Shown here: piece after piece, positions 20,528 through 31,200 of the stretch
Position numbering within the stretch: the stretch's first letter is position 1
Layout of the letters: every line of letters begins with the position of its first letter
NCBI RefSeq assembly: GCF_002575655.3
Contig: NC_053037.3
Location: 505,308,544-505,372,543, forward strand
DNA: 64,000 bases
DNA from: Aegilops tauschii subsp. strangulata
Taxonomy: Eukaryota > Streptophyta > Magnoliopsida > Poales > Poaceae
Direction of reading: 5' to 3'
The notes under the pieces: model-generated
The model's input: only the letters and a program-made list of their open reading frames with translations
What the model was told of the DNA's origin: nothing
Databases searched by the model: none
Made by a program: the position numbers and the translations under genes

Positions 20528-22207
20528 TGATACGTCTCCAACGTATCTATAATTTTTGATTGTTCCATGCTATTATATTATTTGTTTTGGATGTTTATGG
20601 GATTTATTAAACACTTTTATATTACTTTTGGGACTAACCTATTGACCCAGAGCCCAGTGCCAGTTTCTGTTTTTCCCCTTGTTTCAGTGTTTCGCAGAAA
20701 AGGAATATCAAACGGAGTCCAAACAGAATGAAACCTTCGGAGAAGTTATTTTTGGAAAGAAAGCAATCTGGGAGACTTGGAGTGCACGTCAGGGGATCAA
20801 CGAGGAAGGCACGAGGTAGGGGGGCGCGCCCACTCCCCCTGGGCGCGCCCTCCACCCTCATGGGCCCCTCGTGGCTCCCTTGACGTATTTCTTCCTCCTA
20901 TATATACCCATATACCCTAAAACCTTCAGCGAACAGAACAGATCGGGAGTTCCGCCGCCGCAAGCCTCTGTAGCCACCAAAAACCAATCGGGACCCTGTT
21001 CCGGCACCCTGCCGGAGAGGGGGGATCCCTCACCGGTGGCCATCTTCATCATCCCGGCGCTCTCCATGACGAGGAGGGAGTAGTTCACCCTCGGGGCTGA
21101 GGGTATGTACCAGTAGCTATGTGTTTGATCTCTCTCTCTCTCTCTCTCTCTCTCGTGTTCTTGAGGTGATACGATCTTGATGTATCGCGTGCTTTGCTAT
21201 TATAGTTGGATCTTATGATGCTTCTCCCCCTCTACTATCTTGTAATGTATTGAGTTTTCCCTTTGAAGTTACCTTGTCGGATTGAGTCTTTAATGATTTG
21301 AGAACACTTTATGTATGTCTTGAGTGGGATAACCGTGGTGACAATGGGTTATTCTATTGATTCACTTGATGTATGTTTTGGTGATCAACTTGCGGGTTCC
21401 GCCCATGAACCTATGCATAGGGGTTGGCACACGTTTTCGTCTTGACTCTCCGGTAGAAACTTTGGGGCACTCTTTAAGGTTCTATGTGTTGGTTGAATAG
21501 ATGAATCTGAGATAGTGTGATGTATATCGTATAATCATACCCACGGATACTTGAGGTGACATTGGAGTATCTAGGTGACATTAGGGTTTTGGTTGATGTG
21601 TGTCTTAAGGTGTTATTTTACTACGAACTCTAGGGCTGTTTGTGACACTTATAGGAATAGCCCAATGGATTGATCGGAAAGAATAACTTTGAGGTGGTTT
21701 CGTACCCTACCATAATCTCTTCGTTTGTTCTCCGCTATTAGTGACTTTGGAGTGACTCTTTGTTGCATGTTGAGGGATAGTTATATGATCCAATTATGTT
21801 ATTATTGTTGAGAGAACTTGCACTAGTGAAAGTATGAACCCTAGGCCTTGTTTCCTAGCATTGCAATACCGTTTACGCTCACTTTTATCATTAGTTACCT
21901 TGCTGTTTTTATATTTTCAGATTAAAAAAACCTATATCTACCATCCATATTGCACTTGTATCACCATCTCTTCGCCGAACTAGTGCACATATACAATTTA
22001 TCATTGTATTGGGTGTGTTGGGGACACAAGAGACTCTTTGTTATTTGGTTGCAGGGTTGTTTGAGAGAGACCATCTTCATCCTACGCCTCCCACGGATTG
22101 ATAAACCCTAGGTCATCCACTTGAGGGAAATTTGCTACTGTCCTACAAACCTCTGCACTTGGAGGCCCAACAACGTCTACAAGAAGAAGGTTGCGTAGTA
22201 GACATCA
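20528..22207 (+). repeat. 5' LTR of the nested element
   Basis: 1,680 bp, TG...CA. A TATATATA promoter motif lies near 20,899. A CT microsatellite at about 21,131-21,154 is roughly twice as long as in the 3' LTR (26,512-26,523), which accounts for part of the length difference. Confidence 0.92.
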
Positions 22208-22216
22208 AGCACTTTC

Positions 22217-22234
22217 TGGCGCCGTTGCCGGGGA
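22217..22234 (+). other. Primer-binding site of the nested element
   Basis: TGGCGCCGTTGCCGGGGA, ten bases after the LTR end, is complementary to the 3' end expected for plant tRNA-Asp. The same site occurs in the outer element at 28,360. Confidence 0.85.
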
Positions 22235-22330
22235 GGTGAGTGCTTGAAGGTATATCTTTAGATCTTGCAATCGAATCTTTTAGTTTCTTCTTTTATCACT
22301 AGTTTAGTCTATAAAAGAAAACTACAAAAA

Positions 22331-23110
22331 ATGGAATTAAGGTTGCCTCATATGCTTCATCTTTTCAATATCTTTCGTGAAAATGATGGAAAGGAAAATT
22401 GTGCTCAAGTGCTAGAAGAAGAATGCATTAGAATGTTTGGCACTAAATCTTTGTATGATGAGAATGATTGCAATGTTGTTAGTATGAATTCTTTGAATAC
22501 CCATGATGCTAATGATATGCAAAGCCACAAGCTTGGGGATGCTATGTTTGATGAACATGATATTTTTAGTCCCCCAAGTTTTGATGTGCAAATTTATTAT
22601 GATGAAAGCATGCCTCCTATTTATGATGATTATTGTGGTGACACGTATGCCATAAAGACTAAAGATAACCATGAAACTTGTCATCATGATTTTAATTTTC
22701 AATTGGATTATGCTTCACATGATAGTTATTTTGTTGAGTTTGCTCCCACTACTATTCCGAATGAGAAGAATTTTGCTTATGTGGAGAGTAGTCAAATTTT
22801 TATGCAAGTAGATCATGAAAAGAATGCTTTATGTGATGGTTATATTGTTGAATTCATTCATGATGCTACTGAAAATTATTATGAGGGAGGAATATATGCT
22901 TGTAGGAATTGCAATAATATCAAGTTTCCTCTCTATGTGCTTAAAGTTTTGAAGTTATGCTTGTTCTGCCTTCCTATGCTAGTTGATTATTGTTCCCATA
23001 AGTTGTTTGCCCACAAAATCCCTATGCATAGGAAGTGGGTTAGACTTAAATGTGCTAGTCATATTCTTCATGATGCTCTCTTTATGTTTCAATTCTTATC
23101 TTTTATGTGA
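22331..23110 (+). CDS. Orphan protein of a non-autonomous LTR element
   Basis: A 259-residue frame from the first ATG (MELRLPHMLHLFNIFREND) to a stop at 23,108. It is acidic in its first two thirds, rich in Asp, His, Tyr and Asn, and has a hydrophobic segment (about residues 218-235, LKLCLFCLPMLV) and a C-terminal hydrophobic LFMFQFLSFM tail. It has no gag, zinc-knuckle, DTGA protease or polymerase motif. The uninterrupted length in a non-autonomous element suggests past selection or recent insertion. Function unknown. It occupies the place where the related minus-strand element at 39.7-46.9 kb has gag-protease. Confidence 0.6.
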   Translation: MELRLPHMLHLFNIFRENDGKENCAQVLEEECIRMFGTKSLYDENDCNVVSMNSLNTHDANDMQSHKLGDAMFDEHDIFSPPSFDVQIYYDESMPPIYDDYCGDTYAIKTKDNHETCHHDFNFQLDYASHDSYFVEFAPTTIPNEKNFAYVESSQIFMQVDHEKNALCDGYIVEFIHDATENYYEGGIYACRNCNNIKFPLYVLKVLKLCLFCLPMLVDYCSHKLFAHKIPMHRKWVRLKCASHILHDALFMFQFLSFM

Positions 23111-25913
23111 GCATCATCGAAATCATCATGCCTAGCTAGGGGCGTTAAACGTTAGCGCTTGTTGGGAGGCAACCCAATTTATTTTAGTTTATTGCTTTTT
23201 GGTTCTGTTTAGGAATAAATAATCCATCTATCTTCTGTTTAGATGTGGTTTTATGTTTTAATTAGTGTTTGTGCCAAGAAGAACCTTTGGGAAGACTTGG
23301 GTGAAGTCTTTATGATCATGCTGTAAAAAACAGAAACCTTAGCGCTCACGAGATTAGCTAAAAATTTTTACTGGAGAGTGCTATTTAGTTGATTCTTTTT
23401 GTAGATGATTACTAGATAAATGCCTCAGGTCCACCAATTTATTTTAGAATTTTTGGAGTTCAGAAGTTTGCGTTAGTTACAGATTACTACAGACTGTTTT
23501 GTTTTTGACAGATTCTGTTTTTCGTGTGTTGTTTGCTTATTTTGATGACTCTATGGCTAGTAAAATAGTTTATAAACCATAGAGAAGTTGGATTACAGTA
23601 GTTTTAACACCAATATAAATAAAGAATGAGTTCATTACAGTACCATGAAGTGGTGTTATGTTTTCTTTCGCTAACGGAGCTCACGAGATTTTCTGTTAAG
23701 TTTTGTGTTGTGAAGTTTTCAAGTTTTGGGTAAAGATTCGATGGACTATGGAATAAGGAGTGGAAAGAGCCTAAGCTTGGGGATTCCCAAGGAACCCCAA
23801 GTAATATTCAAGGATAACCAAGAGCCTAAGCTTGGGGATGCCCCGGAAGGCATCCCCTCTTTCGTCTTCATTCATCGGTAACTTTATTTGGAGCTATATT
23901 TTTATTCACCACATGATATGTGTTTTGCTTGGAGCGTCATTTTTTTTTTGCTTTGCTTGCTGTTTGAATAAAATACTAAGATCTGAAATTATTAAATGGG
24001 AGAGTCTTCACATAGTTGCATAATTATTCGACTACTCATTGATCTTCACTTATATCTTTCGGGGTAGTCTGTCGTTTGCTCTAGTGCCTCACTTATATCT
24101 TTTAGAGCACAACGGTGGTTTTATTTTGAAGAAATAGATGAAATCTCATGCTTCACTTATATTATTTTGAGAGTCTTAAACAGCATGGTATTTTGCTTAA
24201 TCCTAATATGCTAGGTATTCAAGACTAGTAAAAACTTTCTTATGAGTGTATTGAATACTAAGAGAAGTTTGATGCTTGATGATTGTTTTGAGATATGGAG
24301 GTAGTGATATTAAAGTTGTGCTAGTTGAGTAGTTGTGAATTTTAGAAATACTTGTGTTGAAGTTTGCAAGTCCCGTAGCATGCACGTATGGTAAACGTTA
24401 TGTAACAAATTTGAAACATAGGTGTTCTTTGATTGTCCTCCTTATGAGTGGTGGTCGGGGACGAGCGATGGTCTTTTCCTACCAATCTATCCCCCTAGGA
24501 GCATGCGCGTAGTGCTTGGTTTTTGATGACTTGTAGATTTTTGCAATAAGTATGTGAGTTCTTTATGACTAATGTTGAGTCCATGGATTATACGCACTCT
24601 CACCTTTCCATCATTGCTAGCCTCTTCGGTACCGTGCATCGCCCTTTCTCACATTGAGAGTTGGTGCAAACTTCGCCGATGCATCCAAACCCCGTGATAT
24701 GATATGCTCTATCACACATAAACCTCCTTATATCTTCCTCAAAACAGCCACCATACCTACCTATTATGGCATTTCCATAGCCATTCCGAGATATATTACC
24801 ATGCAACTTTCCACCGTTCCGTTTATCATGACACGTTCATCATTGTCATATTGCTTTGCATGATCATGTAGTTGACGTAGTATTTGTGGCAAAGCCACCG
24901 TTCATAATTCTTTCATACATGTCACTCTTGGTTCATTGCATATCCCGGTACACCGCCGGAGGCATTCATATAGAGTCAAACTTTGTTCTAGTATCGAGTT
25001 GTAATCATTGAGTTGTAAATAAATAGAAGTGTGATGATCATCATTTTCTAGAGCATTGTCCCAAGTGAGGAATAAAAAAAGGGAGAAAGGCCATAAAAAA
25101 AGAGAAGGCCCAAAAAAAATGAGAGAAAAAGAGAGAAGGGACAATGTTACTATCCTTTTTACCACACTTGTGCTTCAAAGTAGCACCATAATCCTAATGA
25201 TAGAGAGTCTCTTGTTTTGTCACTTTCATATACTAGTGGGAATTTTTCATTATAGAACTTGGCTTGTATATTCCAACAATGGGCCTCCTCAAGTGCCCTA
25301 GGTCTTCGTGAGCAAGCAAGTTGGATGCACACCCACTTAGTTTCTTTTGTTGAGCTTTCATATATTTATAGCTCTAGTGCATCCGTTGCATGGCAATCCC
25401 TACTCCTTGCATTAACATCAATCGATGGGCATCTCCATAGCTTATTGATTAGCCTCGTTGATGTGAGACTTTCTCCTTTTTTGTCTTCTCCACATAACCC
25501 CCATCATTATATTCTATTCCACCCATAGTGCTATGTCCATGGCTCACGCTCATGTATTGCGTGAAGGTTGAAAAAGTTTGAGATTACTAAAGTATGAAAC
25601 AATTGCTTGGCTTGTCATCAGGGTTGTGCATGATGAGAGCATTCTTGTGTGACGAAAATGGAGCATGACTAAACTATATGATTTTTTAGGGATGAACTTT
25701 CTTTGGCCATGTTATTTTGAGAGGACATAATTGCTTAGTTAGTATGCTTGAAGTATTATTACTTTTATGTCAATATGAACTTTTATCTTGAATCTTTCGG
25801 ATCTGAATATTCATACCACAATTAAGAAGAATTACATTGAAATTATGCCAAGTAGCATTCCACATCAAAAAATTTGTTTTTATCATTTACCTACTCGAGG
25901 ACGAGCAGAAATT
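23111..25913 (+). other. Noncoding internal region of the nested element
   Basis: It begins with CTAGCTAGGGGCGTTAAACG and TTGGGAGGCAACCCAA, motifs also found at 43,965-44,008 in the minus-strand element. Purine-rich motifs AAGCTTGGGGAT occur at about 23,773 and 23,828. The rest is AT-rich with no supported frame and shares stretches with 41,208-43,960. Confidence 0.7.
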
Positions 25914-25927
25914 AAGCTTGGGGATGC
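25914..25927 (+). other. Polypurine tract of the nested element
   Basis: AAGCTTGGGGATGC abuts the 3' LTR start at 25,928. Confidence 0.75.
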
Positions 25928-27576
25928 TGATATGTCTCCAATGTATCTATAATTTTTTATTGTTCCATGCTATTATATTTATCTGTTTTGGATGTTTGTG
26001 GGCTTTATTAAACACTTTTATATTACTTTTGGGACTAACCTATTGACCTAGAGCCCAGTGCCAGTTTCTGTTTTTTTCCTTGTTTCAGTGTTTTGCAGAA
26101 AATGAATATCAAACGGAGTCCAAACGGAATGAAACCTTCGGAAAAGTTATTTTGGAAAGAAAGCAATCTGGGAGACTTGGAGTGCACGTTAGGGGATCAA
26201 CGAGGAAGGCACGAGGCAGGGGGCGCGCCCACCCCCCTTGGCGCGCCCTCCACCCTCGTGGCTCCCCTGACGTATTTCTTCCTCCTATATATACCATATA
26301 CCCTAAAACCTTCGGGGAACAGAATAGATCGGGAGTTCCGCCGCCGCAAGCCTCTTAGCCACCAAAAACCAATCGGGACCCTGTTCTGGCACCCTGCCGG
26401 AGGGGGGATCCCTCACCGGTGGCCATCTTCATCAACCCGGCGCTCTCCATGACGAGGAGGGAGTAGTTCACCCTCGGGGCTAAGGGTATGTACCAGTAGC
26501 TATGTGTTTGATCTCTCTCTCTCGTGTTCTTGAGGTGATACGATCTTGATGTATCGCGAGCTTTGCTATTATAGTTGGATCTTATGATGCTTCTCCCCCT
26601 CTACTCTCTTGTAATGGATTGAGTTTTCCCTTTGAAGTTATCTTATCGGATTGATTCTTTAATGATTTGAGAACACTTGATGTATGTCTTGCGTGGGATA
26701 ACCGTGGTGACAATGGGTTATTCTATTGATTCACTTGATGTATGTTTTGGTGATCAACTTGCGGGTTCCGCCCATGAATCTATGCATAGGGGTTGGCACA
26801 CGTTTTCGTCTTGACTCTCCGGTAGAAACTTTGGGGCACTCTTTGAGGTTCTATGTGTTGGTGGAATAGATGAATATGAGATTGTGTGATGCATATCGTA
26901 TAATCATACCCACGGATACTTGAGGTGACATTGGAGTATCTAGGTGACATTAGGGTTTTGGTTGATGTGTGTCTTAAGGTGTTATTTTACTACGAACTAT
27001 AGGGTTGTTTGTGACACTTATAGGAATAGCCCAATGGATTGATCGGAAAGAATAACTTTGAGGTGGTTTCGTATCCTACCATAATCTTTTCATTTCTTCT
27101 CCGCTATTAGTGACTTTAGAGTGACTCTTTGTTGCATGTTGAGGGATAGTTATATGATCCAATTATGTTATTATTGTTGAGAGAACTTGCACTAGTGAAA
27201 GTATGAACCCTAGGCCTTGTTTCCTAGCATTGCAATACCGTTTACGCTCACTTTTATCATTAGTTACCTTGCTGTTTTTATATTTTCAGATTACAAAAAC
27301 CAATATCTACCATCCATATTGCACTTGTATCACCATCTCTTCGCCGAACCAGTGCACCTATACAATTTATCATTGTATTGGGTGTGTTGGGGACACAAGA
27401 GACTCTTTGTTATTTGGTTGCAGGGTTGTTTGAGAGAGACCATCTTCATCCTACGCCTCCCACGGATTGATAAACCTTAGGTCATCCACTTGAGGGAAAT
27501 TTTCTACTGTCCTACAAACCTCTGCACTTGGAGGCCCAACAACGTCTACAAGAAGAAGGTTGCGTAGTGGACATCA
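25928..27576 (+). repeat. 3' LTR of the nested element
   Basis: 1,649 bp, starting TGATATGTCTCCAATG (two changes from the 5' LTR) and ending GGACATCA. Besides scattered substitutions, it differs from the 5' copy in the CT microsatellite length and small indels near 26,220-26,270. Confidence 0.92.
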
Positions 27577-28353
27577 TGGGCCCCCTGGAGCTCCACCGAC
27601 CTCAACTCCAACTCTATATATTCGTGTTCGGGGAGAAAAAAATCAGAGAGAAAGATTCATCGCGTTTTACGATACGGAGCCGCCGCCAAGCCCTAAACTC
27701 TCTCGGGAGGGCTGATCTGGAGTCCGTTCGGGGCTCCAGAGAGGGGAATCCGTCGCCATCGACATCATCAACCATCCTCCATCACCAATTTCATGATGCT
27801 CACCGCCGTGCGTGAGTAATTCCATCGTAGGCTTGCTGGACGGTGATGGGTTGGATGAGATTTATCATGTAATTGAGTTAGTTTTGTTAGGGTTTGATCC
27901 CTAGTATCCATTATGTTCTGAGATTGATGTTGCTATGACTTTGCTATGCTTAATGCTTGTCACTAGGGCCCGAGTGCCATGATTTCAGATCTGAACCTAT
28001 TATGTTTTCATGAATATATGTGAGTTCTTGATCCTATCTTGCAAGTCTATAGTCACCTACTATGTGTTATGATCCGGCAACCCCGAAGTGACAATAATCG
28101 GGACCACTCCCGGTGATGACCGTAGTTTGAGGAGTTCATGTATTCACTATGTGTTAATGCTTTGGTCCGGTACTCTATTAAAAGGAGGCCTTAATATCCC
28201 TTAGTTTTCAATAGGACCCCGCTGCCACGGGAGGGTAGGACAAAAGATGTCATGCAAGTTCTTTTCCATAAGCACGTATGACTATATTCGGAATACATGC
28301 CTACATTACATTGATGAATTGGAGCTAATTCTGTGTCACCCTATGTTATGACT
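27577..28353 (+). repeat. 5' LTR of the outer element, second piece, 3'-truncated
   Basis: It resumes with TGGGCCCCCTGGAGCTCC and matches the 3' LTR up to TATGTTATGACT at 28,353. The last ~340 bp of the LTR (35,311-35,651 in the 3' copy) are missing and the sequence passes straight into ATTTTCTGGCGCCG of the primer-binding region. The loss removes the U5 end needed for integration, so this copy could not be remobilised normally. Confidence 0.88.
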
Positions 28354-28359
28354 ATTTTC

Positions 28360-28377
28360 TGGCGCCGTTGCCGGGGA
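28360..28377 (+). other. Primer-binding site of the outer element
   Basis: TGGCGCCGTTGCCGGGGA, identical to the site at 22,217, tRNA-Asp type. Confidence 0.85.
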
Positions 28378-28426
28378 GCATAGCTCTATTCTTTGAGTCA
28401 CTTGAGATTTATAGCTGCTGGTCAAT

Positions 28427-30618
28427 ATGAAGAACTTGAAAGACGAGAAAACTAAAATTTATCCCTCAACTACGAGGGGAGGTAAGGAACTGCCATCTAG
28501 CTCTGCACTTGATTCACCTTCTGTTTTGAGTAAACGTGCGACACCTAAACCTGCTTCTGCTGTTAATTCTGATATGTCGCATGTTATTGATGATGCCACT
28601 TCTGCTATGCATGATACTTATGATGAAACTACCTCTATGCTTGATACTACTGTGCCACTTGGTGAATTTCTTGATGAACAACTTGCTAGGGCTAGAGAGA
28701 ATGAAATTATTGAAACTGATAATATTGATGAAAGTGATGATGAAGATTCTCCCCCTAGATATGAATTGCCTATTGTGCCTAAGGGCTATGTTATGGATGA
28801 AGAAACTGCTAGAGACTTTCTTTCTTGCAATGATAGAAGTGATCTTAAGAAATTATTAGCTAAACTGAAACAAAAAACTCTGAATGCCAGAATGAAATAT
28901 GATCCTGCTTATGCTACTTCACCTATCTTTGTTACTGATAAGGATTATGAATTCTCTGTCGACCCTGATATAATTACTTTGGTTGAATCTGATCCTTTCT
29001 ATGGCTATGAATCTGAAACTGTTGTGGCACATCTTACTAAATTAAATGATATAGCCACCCTGTTCACTAATGATGAGAAAACTCGCTATTACTATATCCT
29101 TAAAATATTTCCGTTCTCATTAATGGGTGATGCTAAGATATGGTTTAATTCTCTTGATCCTGGTTGTGTGCGTAGTCCCCAGGATATGATTTATTACTTC
29201 TCTACTAAATATTTCCCTGCTCATAAGAAACAAGCTGCTTTAAGGGAAATATATAATTTTGTGCAAATTGAAGAAGAGAGTCTCCCACAAACTTGGGGGA
29301 GGCTTCTCCAATTACTTAATGCTTTGCCGGATCATCCTCTTAAGAAAAATGAAATACTTGATATCTTTTATAATGGACTAACCGATGCTTCCAGAGACCA
29401 CCTGGATAGTTGTGCTGGTTGTGTTTTCAGGGAAAGAACTGTTGATCAAACTGAAATTCTATTGAATAATATGTTGACCAATGAAAATAATTGGACACTT
29501 CTTGAACCAACTCCTAAGCCAACTCCGAAGAAAAGGGGTGTTCTATTTCTCAGTCCTGAAGATATGCAAGAGGCAAAGAAATCTATGAAGGAAAAATGTA
29601 TAAAAGCTGAAGATGTTAAGAATTTACCTCCTGTTGAAGAAATACATGGTCTTAATTTACCACCTATTGAAGAAACACATGGTCTTGATAACCCGACACA
29701 AGTAGTAAAGGTAAATTCTCTCTATAGATATGATAAAGCTGAAATCCCTCCTAATAAGTTTGCTAGACAATGCTTAGATGAGTTTGACGATTTTATGGTT
29801 AAGCAAGAAGATTTCAATGCTTATTTTGGTAGACAATTAAAACACAATTCTTATATGATTGAACACTTGAGTGATTATATGTCTAGAGTTAAAGCTGAAC
29901 TTAAACTCATTAGTAAACATGCTTCTATGGTTACCACTCAAGTAGAATAAGTACTTAAAGCTCAGAATGATTTGCTCAATGAATTGAATAGTAAGAATAA
30001 TGACTTTGCTTTTAGAGTTGCAACTAGAGGGGGTAAAATGACTCAGGAACCTTTGTATCCTGAGGGCCACCCTAAGAGAATTGAGCAGGATTCTCAGAGA
30101 AATAATTTAGATGCACCTAGTCCTTCTAGGAGGAAGAAAAAGAAAAATGATAGGACTTTGCATGCTTTTAGTGAACCTGTTGTTGACACACCTGAGAATC
30201 CCAATGATATTTCTATTTCTGATGCTGAAACACAATCTGGTAATGAACATGAACCTAGTAATAATGTTAATGATGATGCTCATGTTGATGCTCAACCTAG
30301 TAATAACAATGATGTAGAAACTGAACCTGTTGTTGATCTTGATAACCCACAATCAAAGAATCAACGTTATGATAAGAGAGACTTTGTTGCTAGGAAGCAC
30401 GGTAAGGAAAGAGAGCCATGGGTTCAGAAACCCATGCCTTTTCCTCCCAAACCAACCAAGAAAAAGGATGATGAGGATTTTGAGCGCTTTGCTGAAATGA
30501 TTAGACCTATCTTTTTCCGTATGCGTTTAACTGATATGCTTAAAATGAATCCTTATGCTAAGTATATGAAAAAATTGTTACTAATAAAAGAAAGATACCG
30601 GAAGCTGAAATTTCCACC
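28427..30618 (+). pseudogene. Gypsy-type gag of the outer element, disrupted
   Basis: The frame opens MKNLKDEKTKIYPSTTRGGK. A Retrotrans_gag-like domain lies at about residues 200-345 (IATLFTNDEKTRYYYILKIF, GDAKIWFNSLDPG, ALREIYNFVQIEEESLPQTW, ILDIFYNGL). A TAA at 29,948-29,950 stops the frame at residue 507; the same frame stays open afterwards to about 30,565. A one-base loss near 30,567-30,585 then shifts it relative to the protease frame. No zinc knuckle was seen. Gag would form the particle and package RNA; this copy could make only a truncated product. Confidence 0.85.
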
Positions 30619-31200
30619 ATGCTTGCTAATTATACTTTTAAGGGTGGAATACCTAAGAAGTTAGGAGATCCAGGAGTACCCACTATACCATGCTCCATTA
30701 AAAGAAATTATGTTAGAACTGCCTTATGCGATCTTGGAGCCGGTGTTAGTGTTATGCCTCTCTCTTTATATCGTAGACTTGACTTGAATAAGTTGACACC
30801 TACTGAAATATCTTTGCAAATGGCCGATAAATCAACTGCTATACCTGTCGGTATTTGCGAGGATGTGCCTGTTGTGGTTGCAAATGTTACTATTTTAACG
30901 GCCTTTGTTATTCTTGATATTCCCGAGGACGATAGTATGTCTATTATTCTTGGAAGACCCTTTTTGAATACTGCAAGGGCTGTTATTGATTGCAACAAAG
31001 GCAATGTCACTTTTCATGTTAATGGTAATGAGCATACGGTACACTTTCCGAGGAAACAACCTCAAGTTCATAGTATCAACTCTATTGGAAATATTCCATC
31101 GATTATTTTTGGAGGTTTTGAATTTCCTCTTCCTACTGTCAAGAAGAAATATGATATTCTTATTATTGGGTACGTGCATATCCCTGTTGAGGTAACATAG
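30619..31200 (+). pseudogene. Aspartic protease domain of the outer element
   Basis: Frame of 193 codons with the retropepsin-type active-site motif DLGAGVSVMP (usual D-S/T-G-A, with L here as in many plant Gypsy elements) near residue 38 and the flap-proximal IILGRPFLNT near residue 115. It ends HIPVEVT and a stop; no polymerase follows. It is fused to gag in frame in related elements but is out of frame here because of the indel near 30,575. Confidence 0.8.

Larger units (their letters stand above)
20528..27576 (+). mobile_element. Complete nested LTR retrotransposon lacking gag and pol
   Basis: A 7,049-bp element from TGATACGTCTCCAACG to GGACATCA, flanked by TGGGC at 20,523-20,527 and 27,577-27,581, inside the outer element's 5' LTR. 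LTRs are 1,680 and 1,649 bp. The internal 3.7 kb has a primer-binding site, one orphan frame and a polypurine tract, without recognisable gag, protease or polymerase. The LTR type resembles the Sabrina group, by memory. Confidence 0.93.
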
